Source: Candidatus Gastranaerophilales bacterium (GTDB taxonomy: Bacteria > Bacillota > Clostridia > Lachnospirales > Lachnospiraceae). Taken from it: 32,170 bases of DNA. The notes beneath the pieces were generated by a model, which had not been told where the DNA came from, did no database searches, and saw only the letters and a program-made list of their open reading frames with translations. The stretch is taken from NCBI GenBank assembly GCA_023663225.1, contig JAMPHU010000036.1:1-32170 (forward strand), written 5' to 3'. Made by a program: the position numbers and the translations under genes. Below are positions 1-6,813 of the stretch, in pieces. Position 1 is the first letter of the stretch. The number at the start of each line of letters is the position of its first letter.

Positions 1-1
1 A

Positions 2-88
2 CCGGAAACTTTTGCAGTCGGGGCAGATGAGCCAAGGCGTTCAACTGCTCTTGAACCGCGATCGGGATATTTGCACTTTTACAACTGA
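2..88 (+). CDS. Possible 3' end of a gene cut by the window edge
   Basis: One reading frame is open from base 2 to a TGA at 86-88 and would give 28 C-terminal residues. A second frame is also open here until about 170, so the assignment is weak. The stretch is richer in G and C than the promoter region that follows, which fits the tail of a coding gene. No family can be named from so short a piece. Confidence 0.25.
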   Translation, partial: PETFAVGADEPRRSTALEPRSGYLHFYN

Positions 89-111
89 ATATTGGTTAGC
101 AGGTTGTAAAT

Positions 112-141
112 TTCAAATTTATTCAAATTTCTTTCAAGTTT
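112..141 (+). repeat. Three near-tandem 9-bp repeats upstream of a promoter
   Basis: TTCAAATTT occurs at 112-120 and 122-130, and TTCAAGTTT at 133-141, just upstream of the -35 box at 145. The 10-11 bp period places each copy on the same face of the helix. They could be an activator or repressor array, or an AT-rich UP element. Confidence 0.6.
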
Positions 142-144
142 GTA

Positions 145-173
145 TTGACAAAGAAAAGTACATCTGTTAGAAT
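145..173 (+). promoter_or_regulatory. Sigma-A promoter of the left three-gene unit
   Basis: The -35 box is TTGACA (145-150) and the -10 box is TAGAAT (168-173), with a 17-bp spacer, which is close to consensus. A perfect 10-bp palindrome TGTAATTACA (173-182) overlaps the expected transcription start and could be an operator. The first start codon follows at 202. Confidence 0.8.
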
Positions 174-201
174 GTAATTACAAACAAAAAGAAAGGGCGG
201 C

Positions 202-462
202 ATGATCGCAAGGGTAAGGGAAATGGCAGGCGAAAGAGAGATTTTTAGAGCAAAAAAAGAGAATTTTCAAGAACTTTTGGACTATAAAAAGAGTTTCAAA
301 GGGAGCGGATGTTTGACTATAAAGCATGATTGGAACACAGGAGAATATGTACTTGTACATAGTGATAAAAGATGGGCGGCAAGCATTATAGAAAATATCG
401 TAAAAATGAAGTCTGCATTAGAAAATTTTGAAGAGTATCTCGCAGTTGAAGAAAGGGCGTAA
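202..462 (+). CDS. Hypothetical protein, 86 residues
   Basis: First gene behind the strong promoter at 145-173, preceded by a GAAAGGG ribosome site. The protein is charged, with an N-terminal basic/acidic helix-rich half, a short segment with beta-like character (residues 36-54, containing Cys, Asp and Trp), and a C-terminal helix that looks able to form a coiled coil. I recognise no family. The next gene's start is 11 bases after its stop, so the two are likely co-translated. The product may be a small regulator or accessory factor, but the sequence does not decide this. An internal ATG at 223 is an alternative start. Confidence 0.7.
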   Translation: MIARVREMAGEREIFRAKKENFQELLDYKKSFKGSGCLTIKHDWNTGEYVLVHSDKRWAASIIENIVKMKSALENFEEYLAVEERA

Positions 463-472
463 GGTGGAGACT

Positions 473-763
473 ATGAGATTTTACAAAGCAGAAGTAGGAA
501 CGGCACTTTTTGAAGAGTATGGAGAAGATTTAATTCCGGCTTGGATGGTGGCATCACCGGAATTTGGAAATGCTCGCCGGAAAGAGGTAGAGGATGCAGA
601 GCCGGAAGATATCGCCAAGGCCATCAGAGAGGCTGAGGATGACATGGACTTGTACGCCGCCCTTTGCGATTTAGCGGGCATGTCCGAGGAATGGGAAAAT
701 TCCGGCGACGATTGGGGCAAAATCGCTGACAAAGCCGCCGAAAAGTTGGGAGTTGAAATTTGA
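473..763 (+). CDS. Hypothetical acidic protein, 96 residues
   Basis: Start chosen at the ATG at 473 because AAGGTGGAG lies just before it; the frame is open further upstream to a TTG at 428, which has no ribosome site. The protein is strongly acidic in its second half, with many Glu, Asp and Ala, and is probably all-helical. No family recognised. The stop TGA shares a base with the start codon of the following ribbon-helix-helix gene (TGATG), which indicates translational coupling. The neighbourhood suggests a small phage accessory or regulatory unit. Confidence 0.7.
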   Translation: MRFYKAEVGTALFEEYGEDLIPAWMVASPEFGNARRKEVEDAEPEDIAKAIREAEDDMDLYAALCDLAGMSEEWENSGDDWGKIADKAAEKLGVEI

Positions 764-948
764 TGGGAATTAAAAAAGGAACAAGACTGACAGACACGCC
801 TAAGTCTATCCTATATCAAATAAGGGTAGACGAAGAAACGGATGGCAAAGTAAAAGAGATATGTGAAAGAGAGGGAATTTCAAAATCTGAACTTATTCGA
901 CAAGGGATAGACCTAAAATATAGGAATTTAGAAACTGCTAACCAATAA
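763..948 (+). CDS. Ribbon-helix-helix (CopG/Arc-type) DNA-binding protein
   Basis: A 61-residue protein whose residues about 15-52 fit the ribbon-helix-helix fold: a beta strand (YQIRVDEET), helix A (DGKVKEICEREG) and helix B (SKSELIRQGIDLKYR) after an 'IS' turn. Such proteins dimerise and bind palindromes or direct repeats, often in their own promoter. It is translationally coupled to the gene before it (TGATG overlap). The palindrome at 173-182 and the repeats at 112-141 are natural targets for autoregulation. Its last codons overlap the terminator hairpin. Confidence 0.82.
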   Translation: MGIKKGTRLTDTPKSILYQIRVDEETDGKVKEICEREGISKSELIRQGIDLKYRNLETANQ

Positions 949-966
949 ACGGTTGGCAGTTTTTTT
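934..966 (+). terminator. Rho-independent terminator of the left unit
   Basis: A 10-bp stem (934-943 with 951-960, one G-T pair), a 7-base loop, and then six T. The upstream arm begins inside the 3' end of the ribbon-helix-helix gene. It separates this unit from the late regulator that follows. Confidence 0.88.
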
Positions 967-1008
967 AGTTTGGAATAGAAACGCTGGCTTTAGGAAAGGA
1001 GACGCAAA

Positions 1009-1422
1009 GTGACAAGGGAACAGCTGGAATCATACAGGAGCATGAAAACAGAAATTGCAGAGCTCGAGTATGCTGTGTCGCATTTGACAGAAGGAGATTC
1101 TTTGATGGGGAATGATGTGATTATGGACTATAGAAGTGGGTATCCCGTTCCTCAGTCGGTGGTAGGCTTTGATTATCAAAAATATTTAAATTTAAAAGAT
1201 CGCTACCAAAAAAGGATTGCCATATTGCAGAAGCAGACAAGCGAAGTGGAAGAATTTGTGGAAGAGATTCCCGATAGTTTGACCAGGCGGATCTTCCGCA
1301 TGAAGTACATAGATAAGATGCCGCAAGCTTACATAGCGAAGACAATCCATATGGATCAAAGCAGTGTAAGCAAAAAAATATCAAAATATTTAAAATGGCA
1401 TAAAATTCATAAAATTCCATGA
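1009..1422 (+). CDS. Late-gene transcriptional regulator, ArpU / sigma-70 region 4-like
   Basis: 137 residues, GTG start after AAAGGAG. The N-terminal half is helical and coiled-coil-like, with a middle part (residues 56-85) rich in Lys and Glu. The C-terminal part (about residues 88-130) has a sigma-region-4 type helix-turn-helix: 'RRIFRMKYIDKMPQAYIAKTIHMDQSSVSKKISKYLK'-like spacing, with AYIAKT as helix 2 and QSSVSKKI as recognition helix. ArpU/RinA-type proteins sit just upstream of the terminase genes in Firmicutes phages and switch on late transcription. Its position before the packaging module fits that role. Function is inferred from fold and place. Confidence 0.8.
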   Translation: MTREQLESYRSMKTEIAELEYAVSHLTEGDSLMGNDVIMDYRSGYPVPQSVVGFDYQKYLNLKDRYQKRIAILQKQTSEVEEFVEEIPDSLTRRIFRMKYIDKMPQAYIAKTIHMDQSSVSKKISKYLKWHKIHKIP

Positions 1423-1492
1423 TATAATAAAACTTGGAGAGGTGGATGGGCAGTCACCAACAAAATTACTTGTATACGCTAAAATGTGGGAG

Positions 1493-1516
1493 GCGGTCAT
1501 GTGAATGGCCGCTTTT
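1493..1516 (+). terminator. Weak intrinsic terminator or attenuator
   Basis: GCGGTCA (1493-1499) pairs with TGGCCGC (1506-1512), a 7-bp stem with one G-T pair, followed by only four T. It lies between the late regulator and the recombinase. It may attenuate read-through rather than stop transcription fully. Confidence 0.45.
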
Positions 1517-1541
1517 GATATGCAAAAAAGAAGGTGAAGAG

Positions 1542-2093
1542 ATGAACACGGTTGAGCCGATCAGGGATAACGAAGTCGTGCTTGATATCGCAGACTATTT
1601 GAAAGAAAAGAATCAGCGCGACTATGTGATGTTCATGTTTGGAATCTATTCAGGATTGAGGATATGCGATATATTGCAATTCCGTGTCAGGGATGTACGG
1701 GGGAAGGATTATATTGTACGCAGAGAAAAAAAGACAGGGAAGGAAAAGCGCTTCCCTATCAATAAGAATCTGAAAAAGATATTGGGGGAGTACATCGGGG
1801 ATAAGAAGGATTATGAATTTCTGTTTAAAAATCCTAACGGATTAAACAAACCCATCACAAGACAGCAAGCATACAACATATTGTCTGCGGCTGGAAAGAA
1901 GTTTGGACTGGAGAGCATCGGAACCCATACGCTCAGGAAGACTTTTGGATATCACCTGTACAAGCAGACCAATGATGCGGCGTTGCTGATGGATATATTT
2001 AATCATTCAGATATTCACATAACGCTCCGCTACATAGGAGTGAACCAGGACTGCAAGGATAAGGCGTATAACAATCTATCGTATAACAGGTAA
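1542..2093 (+). CDS. Small tyrosine recombinase, catalytic domain only
   Basis: 183 residues, starting at ATG 1542 behind GAAGGTGAAG; the frame extends upstream to 1434 but that part has no ribosome site. The tyrosine-recombinase residues are present in order: Arg40 in SGLRICDIL, a basic loop with Lys63-67, the H-x-x-R box His129/Arg132, His155, and nucleophile Tyr164. The protein lacks the arm-binding and core-binding domains that occupy the first ~150-200 residues of full phage integrases. Proteins of this kind are common next to terminase genes in Firmicutes phages. It may resolve concatemers or dimers or act on a short site rather than serve as the main integrase. The large non-coding stretch just downstream could hold its target. 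Confidence 0.85.
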   Translation: MNTVEPIRDNEVVLDIADYLKEKNQRDYVMFMFGIYSGLRICDILQFRVRDVRGKDYIVRREKKTGKEKRFPINKNLKKILGEYIGDKKDYEFLFKNPNGLNKPITRQQAYNILSAAGKKFGLESIGTHTLRKTFGYHLYKQTNDAALLMDIFNHSDIHITLRYIGVNQDCKDKAYNNLSYNR

Positions 2094-2454
2094 GATATAA
2101 TCGGCAAGGCATTTTTCTTTTTGCCGCGCATTTGACATATTGAAGAATTGTCAAATACACCTGTGATTTTTTTCGCGCATTAAATAGTAGATTTGCAAAA
2201 GCAAATGATTTTACACAATAGTAGATATGTCAAGAAAAAAAGGCATAAGTTCCGACAAAGCGATAAGCAAAAAAAGACTCAGGCAAACAGATTTTGAAAA
2301 GCAAGAAGTAAAAAATTTTGAAAGATGAACCTAAAAACCTGAAAAAGGCATAGGTTCTTCCAGTCCCAAATAGCGTTGCGGGTCGGATGAGGCCCGACCC
2401 TTGTCTAGCTATTGTATTTTTTTTATGGGCGTTGCCGAATGGGAGGTGTAGTCT
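2094..2454. other. Non-coding packaging region, probable cos site
   Basis: 361 bp without a plausible gene, directly upstream of the Nu1-like small terminase. It holds an 8-bp inverted repeat (2130-2137 and 2149-2156), AATAGTAGAT twice (2183-2192, 2217-2226), ATTTTGAAA twice (2291-2299, 2315-2323), and AAAAAGGCATAAGTTCC at about 2236-2252 repeated with changes at 2342-2358. The GC-rich hairpin GGGTCGG/CCGACCC (2380-2400) lies near the right end. In lambda the cohesive-end nicking and terminase-binding sites lie in the same place, before Nu1. The cos assignment is inferred from gene order and repeats; I cannot identify the nicking site. Confidence 0.55.
2380..2400 (+). repeat. GC-rich hairpin upstream of small terminase gene
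   Basis: GGGTCGG (2380-2386) and CCGACCC (2394-2400) form a perfect 7-bp stem with a 7-base loop. No T run follows directly, so it is not a standard terminator. It could be part of the packaging site or a leader RNA structure for the terminase mRNA. Confidence 0.55.
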
Positions 2455-3042
2455 ATGGCTGTAAAACGGGAATCGGATGAATTTGAGGAATTGCTCGTAT
2501 CATCAAAAATACTGGAGTCCCTGTTTGGTGTGAAGGACAGGACGATCAGAGATTTGGCGGACAAGGGGATACTCAAACGCGATTCCCACGGCAAATATCT
2601 GTTTTGGAATTCCACCAAGAGTTATATCACAGCGCTCAAGGTCGCCAATGCAGGAAAGAGCAGCGCGAAGGCATCTGATGAGAGAGGTCTGGATCTGGAT
2701 GAGGAGAAGGCGCAGCATGAGCGCCTGAAAAGACAGATCACAGAGATCAAGCTGCAACTGATCAAGGGGCAGGTGCATAAAGCCGAGGATGTGGAAGCGG
2801 TAATGACGGATATGTTTGCCAGATTCCGGTCAAAGGTGACCGCGCTTCCCTCCAAGCTGGCTAAAAAACTGGAGGGAAAAACCAGAACAGAGATTCAGGG
2901 AATTTTGAGAACGGAGATCGATAATGCGCTTGTGGAACTGGCGAGCTACAATCCGGCAGATTTTTATTCTGACGAGCACATTGAAATATCGGAAGAGGCG
3001 GTCAGCGCTTTGGGGGTACATGAAAATGAGGATGAAGAATAG
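2455..3042 (+). CDS. terS: Terminase small subunit, lambda Nu1-like
   Basis: 195 residues; ATG preceded by GGGAGGTG. The N-terminal part (about residues 14-55) is a winged helix-turn-helix: 'SSKILESLFGVKDRTIRDLADKG' followed by a 'wing' with KYLFW. A central basic-acidic helix (residues 75-110) resembles the coiled-coil and terminase-contact part of Nu1 relatives. Nu1 binds the cos-side repeats and loads the large subunit. The gene lies between the repeat-rich non-coding region and the large terminase, as in lambda. Its last codons overlap the start region of the large subunit gene. Confidence 0.85.
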   Translation: MAVKRESDEFEELLVSSKILESLFGVKDRTIRDLADKGILKRDSHGKYLFWNSTKSYITALKVANAGKSSAKASDERGLDLDEEKAQHERLKRQITEIKLQLIKGQVHKAEDVEAVMTDMFARFRSKVTALPSKLAKKLEGKTRTEIQGILRTEIDNALVELASYNPADFYSDEHIEISEEAVSALGVHENEDEE

Positions 3043-4918
3043 AGAGGTCGGTTGGCATACGCTGCAGTTTATGAGCGGACTGGCGGAGCATTTGAGGCCC
3101 AAAGAGCCTATGACGATCAGCGAGTGGGCCGATCGATATATGGTTTTGCCGGAAGGCTCCAGCGAGGCCGGAAAATTTTCGACGGCTGCGATTCCCTATC
3201 AAAAAGCGATCATGGATGCCATTACGGATCCGGAGGTTATCGATGTGGCGGTGATGAGTTCTGCCCAGGTTGGAAAAACCACAATCATAATGTGTGGAAT
3301 CGCATACTACATTGATTATGAGCCTGCAACACAGATGCTTGTCATGCCGACAATTACAGATGGAGAAAAATTTTCAAAGACAAGATTCTCCAGGATGATA
3401 GCAGATGTTCCGCAGCTCGCGTCAAAGGTGGCGGATGCCAAGACGCGCAGCTCCAGTAATACGATCATGTTAAAAATCTATCCGGGCGGGAGTATCTCCA
3501 TTGGCGGAGCCAATTCCCCCAGCTCGCTTGCGTCGGATCCGCGCAGAATCATATGGATGGATGAAGTGGATCGCTTCCCTGAGTCGGCGGGAAGCGAAGG
3601 CAATCCGATCAAGCTTGCGGAAAAAAGAGCCACAAGTTACTGGAACAAAAAACATATCAAGACATCCACCCCCACGATTGCAGGGCGCAGCAAGATTGAG
3701 GATGCTTATAACGAGGGCAGTATGGAAGTATGGAATGTACAATGTCCCGAGTGCGGAGCATGGCAGCCGTATGATTTTAGGAGAGTTGACTTTAAATCGG
3801 TATCCATGGCTTGCATGGGATGTGGAGTGTTGATCTCGGAAAGGGAGTGGAAAGACAGTAATCACAAGTGGATAGCGCTGCATCCTGAGCGGAAGAAAAA
3901 GCGGTCTTTCCGCTTGAACGAGCTCGCCAGTCCGTTTGTGGATTGGGAGGATATCATAGCCGATTTTAGAAAGGCTTCCGACAGACTGAAGCGGTTCCAT
4001 GATCCGGAGGACATGAAGGTATTCATCAATACGGTATTGGGAGAAACCTGGGATGAAACCAAATATGTAGATAACGCAGTGGATGAGGATACCTTGGAGG
4101 CAAGGGCGGAAGTGTATGCGGCGGAGATTCCCGATGGGGTGTTGCTGCTCACGGCGGCGGTGGATGTACAGGATAATCGTTTCGAAGTGGAAATCCGGGG
4201 TTGGGCGAGAGGCTATGAGACGTGGGGCATCTATAAAACAGAGATCTATGGGGATCTGATCACAGATGAGCCATGGGATGCTTTAGAAGCGTATCTGAGC
4301 CAGCCATTGCATTTTGAAAACGGAACAGAGTTGAATGTGGCAGGTTTTACAGTTGATACCGGCGGGCATTTCACCAATCGGACATACAAGTGGATCAAGA
4401 AGATGAAGGCAAAAGGGAAAAATTGCTACGGAATAAAGGGGTATGCCGGAAAACCGGATATTCCTTTGCTTCACCACAGAACCGTCGTTAATATCAAAGA
4501 AGTGAAAAACGGGAAAGAGTTTGTTGTTGACCACACACTAATCCAAATCGTCGGCGTTGACTCCGGCAAAGAGGATATCACAAACAGGCTGAAAATCAAA
4601 AAGATCGGTGTCGGTTATTGCCACTTTCCTGCGGGAGACGGCAGAGGGTACGATGAAGCATATTTTAAGGGCCTGCTATCAGAAAAGCAGATCACGAAAA
4701 AAGTGAAAGGTGTCATCAAAAAGGTGTGGGTGAAAAAGAGCGGCGTAAGAAATGAGCCGCTCGATCTGTTCAACTACAATTATGCTGCGCTTGAGTTACT
4801 GCGGCCGGATTGGGACAAGCTGGAGGAAAAACTAAAGCAGGGTAAGAACTATATGCAGCGGCCTCAGAAGATCAGGGAGAGAACGAGGCGAAAATCTATC
4901 AAGGGAATCGAGGCGTGA
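3020..4918 (+). CDS. terL: Terminase large subunit, lambda gpA family
   Basis: About 632 residues. The ATPase domain has a Walker A variant SSAQVGKTT and Walker B RIIWMDEVDR. A zinc-knuckle-like CPECG...CMGCG pair follows around residues 240-275. The C-terminal nuclease part includes AAVDVQDNRFEVEIRGW and FTVDTGGHFTN, with acidic residues expected to bind metal. This enzyme cuts concatemeric DNA and pumps it into the procapsid through the portal. Three ATGs lie close together (3020, 3026, 3032) and overlap the end of the small subunit gene; none has a strong ribosome site, so the exact start is uncertain and translational coupling is likely. Confidence 0.95.
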   Translation: MKMRMKNREVGWHTLQFMSGLAEHLRPKEPMTISEWADRYMVLPEGSSEAGKFSTAAIPYQKAIMDAITDPEVIDVAVMSSAQVGKTTIIMCGIAYYIDYEPATQMLVMPTITDGEKFSKTRFSRMIADVPQLASKVADAKTRSSSNTIMLKIYPGGSISIGGANSPSSLASDPRRIIWMDEVDRFPESAGSEGNPIKLAEKRATSYWNKKHIKTSTPTIAGRSKIEDAYNEGSMEVWNVQCPECGAWQPYDFRRVDFKSVSMACMGCGVLISEREWKDSNHKWIALHPERKKKRSFRLNELASPFVDWEDIIADFRKASDRLKRFHDPEDMKVFINTVLGETWDETKYVDNAVDEDTLEARAEVYAAEIPDGVLLLTAAVDVQDNRFEVEIRGWARGYETWGIYKTEIYGDLITDEPWDALEAYLSQPLHFENGTELNVAGFTVDTGGHFTNRTYKWIKKMKAKGKNCYGIKGYAGKPDIPLLHHRTVVNIKEVKNGKEFVVDHTLIQIVGVDSGKEDITNRLKIKKIGVGYCHFPAGDGRGYDEAYFKGLLSEKQITKKVKGVIKKVWVKKSGVRNEPLDLFNYNYAALELLRPDWDKLEEKLKQGKNYMQRPQKIRERTRRKSIKGIEA

Positions 4919-4921
4919 CAC

Positions 4922-5167
4922 ATGACAGTAACAATTAAAAATAAACAACAGCTTTTGGAAGCAAAGGAAACGCTGGGGGACTTAAAAAAGGCAAGGAAAA
5001 AGATACTGGTGGGCGGGCAGTCCTACTCAATCGAGTCCAATCAGATGAACAGGGCAAGTCTCGCGGAGATATCGAGAGAGATAGAAGCATATGAGACGGC
5101 CATTGACGCCTACGAGTCCCACGGGACGAGCAAACGTAGGACTGTGAGAGCGGTGCCGTGGGGATAG
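4922..5167 (+). CDS. Head-tail joining protein, gpW-like
   Basis: 81 residues, starting 3 bases after the large terminase stop. The protein is helix-beta-helix in pattern: N-terminal helix with KQQLLEAKETLGDLKKARK, a short beta segment LVGGQSYSIES, and a second helix, then a basic C-terminal tail with RRTVRAVPWG. Lambda gpW (68 residues) has the same length class, pattern and position between gpA and the portal. gpW plugs the filled head and prepares it for the tail connector. The stop overlaps the ribosome site region of the portal gene. Confidence 0.75.
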   Translation: MTVTIKNKQQLLEAKETLGDLKKARKKILVGGQSYSIESNQMNRASLAEISREIEAYETAIDAYESHGTSKRRTVRAVPWG

Positions 5168-5175
5168 GAGGGATT

Positions 5176-6813
5176 ATGGGATATTTTGCAGATCGAAGAA
5201 AACTCAGAGAGATAAAACGGGAACTGAAAATTGTGCAGGCGGAGAATCTGGTTGCAAAAACTAAGGCGAACACCGTTCTGATGGATGCGCAGACAGATGC
5301 GGCGCAGCAATTTGTGGCTTCCGGATATTCTCACGGAGGTGCATCCACATCGGCGACATGGGCGAAGCGGTATCATTCGGAAAGCCTTTCTCCTAAGAGC
5401 GATATCGAAGAGAACCGTAAACTGTTGAGACAGCGGACAAGGGATCTTGCAATGAACGCGCCGATCGCGGCGGCAGCAATCAACTCAACGAGAACTTCCT
5501 GCATTGGAACGGGACTGATACCCAAGCCGAAGATCGATTATGAATTTCTGGGAATGTCAAAGGAGGAAGCGGCGCGCCTCCAACAGACAATCAAAAAAGA
5601 ATTTGCGGTGTGGGCGGAAAGTACGCTGTGCGACACATGCGATCTCAACAATTTTTATGAATTGCAACAGATCGCCTTTAATGACTGGCTGAAGGACGGT
5701 GAGTCCTTTGCGCTGTTGACATATGGTGAAAAGCTGGATTATATGCCGTATCAACTGAGAGTCAAATTGATCTCCGCAGATAGGATCAGCACGCCGAACA
5801 GCATAGACGGAGACTATGATGGTTTTGATAAAAAGGCAGACAATGGAAATACCATTATGAATGGTGTGGAGATCGATGCGGACGGAAAGGTCACAGCCTA
5901 TTACATTAGTTCCAATTTCCCGGGGGAGTATGCGGGAAAGATTGCGAAGTGGGCGAGAGTGGAAAAGCGCGGGAAGAAAACAGGAAACCCTAACATCCTG
6001 CACATATTTAATGCGGATAGGGCGGAGCAATACAGAGGCGTGCCGTTTCTGGCGCCGATTATAGCGTCTCTCAAGCAACTGACGAGGTTCACGGAGGCAG
6101 AAATCATGGCGGCGGTGATCAATTCCATGTTTGCGCTGTTCATTTGTACAGAGACAGGGAACGATGTCCGCGGGTTCGGCGGCGTGGATGAAGAGAATGG
6201 AGACGGCGGACAAGCGGGGCCGAAAAATCAGGATGATGAGATGAGTCTGGCAGCGGGTACGATTAATTTTCTCAAGACGGGAGAAAAAGTGGAGGCGGTC
6301 GAATCAAAACATCCGAGTCAAAATTATGAGCAGTTTGTTTCTGCCTTCGTAACCATGATCGGCGCTGCGCTGGAAATATCGCCGGAAGTCCTACTGAAAA
6401 AGTTTTCCAATAACTTTTCCGCATCAAAAGGAGCGTTGAATGAGACATGGCGCTCTTTTTCCATGCGCAGAAAATGGTTTGTAAATGATTTTTGTCAGTC
6501 AGTATATGAGATATGGTTTGCCGAGGCGGTGGGCAATGGAAGAATATCCGCCCCAGGATTTTTTGCGGATCCGTTGTTGAGGAAGGCGTACACAAACGCA
6601 ACCTGGACAGGACCGGCGCAGGGCTGTCTCAATCCGGTACAGGAAGTCAATGCAGCGGTCACCAGAATCAAAGAAGGGTTGTCAACCCGCGAGGACGAGT
6701 GTGCGGCGATCAATGGGAGCGACTATGATGACAATGTCCGGACACTGATCGATGAGAACGAGCGGTTGGCGGAGGCGAATAAAAGTATTAACACAAGGAG
6801 GGAAAGAAAGTGA
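5176..6813 (+). CDS. Portal protein, lambda gpB family
   Basis: 545 residues; ATG at 5176 chosen because AGGAGG lies just upstream (the frame opens at a GTG at 5158). The sequence has the lambda-family portal pattern: 'RQRTRDLAMNAPIAAAAINS' near residue 90-110, conserved Trp/Asp in 'FNDWLKDGESFALL', and 'HIFNADRAEQYRGVPFLAPII' in the wing/clip part, then 'SPEVLLKKFSNNFSASKGAL'. Portals form the twelve-subunit ring through which DNA enters and leaves and on which the tail joins. The stop overlaps the protease start (GTGA). Confidence 0.95.
   Translation: MGYFADRRKLREIKRELKIVQAENLVAKTKANTVLMDAQTDAAQQFVASGYSHGGASTSATWAKRYHSESLSPKSDIEENRKLLRQRTRDLAMNAPIAAAAINSTRTSCIGTGLIPKPKIDYEFLGMSKEEAARLQQTIKKEFAVWAESTLCDTCDLNNFYELQQIAFNDWLKDGESFALLTYGEKLDYMPYQLRVKLISADRISTPNSIDGDYDGFDKKADNGNTIMNGVEIDADGKVTAYYISSNFPGEYAGKIAKWARVEKRGKKTGNPNILHIFNADRAEQYRGVPFLAPIIASLKQLTRFTEAEIMAAVINSMFALFICTETGNDVRGFGGVDEENGDGGQAGPKNQDDEMSLAAGTINFLKTGEKVEAVESKHPSQNYEQFVSAFVTMIGAALEISPEVLLKKFSNNFSASKGALNETWRSFSMRRKWFVNDFCQSVYEIWFAEAVGNGRISAPGFFADPLLRKAYTNATWTGPAQGCLNPVQEVNAAVTRIKEGLSTREDECAAINGSDYDDNVRTLIDENERLAEANKSINTRRERK

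Noticed and set aside
1434-1541. N-terminal extension of the recombinase from the TTG at 1434
   Set aside because: No ribosome site, a hairpin with T run lies inside it, and the ATG at 1542 has a good site and starts the recognisable domain.
2102-2126. CGGCAA/TTGCCG hairpin after the recombinase as a terminator
   Set aside because: The stem is only 6 bp with a 13-base loop and no T run follows the 3' arm.
2130-2160. TTGACA at 2132 as a late promoter
   Set aside because: No acceptable -10 box at 16-18 bp; the bases are better read as part of the inverted repeat.
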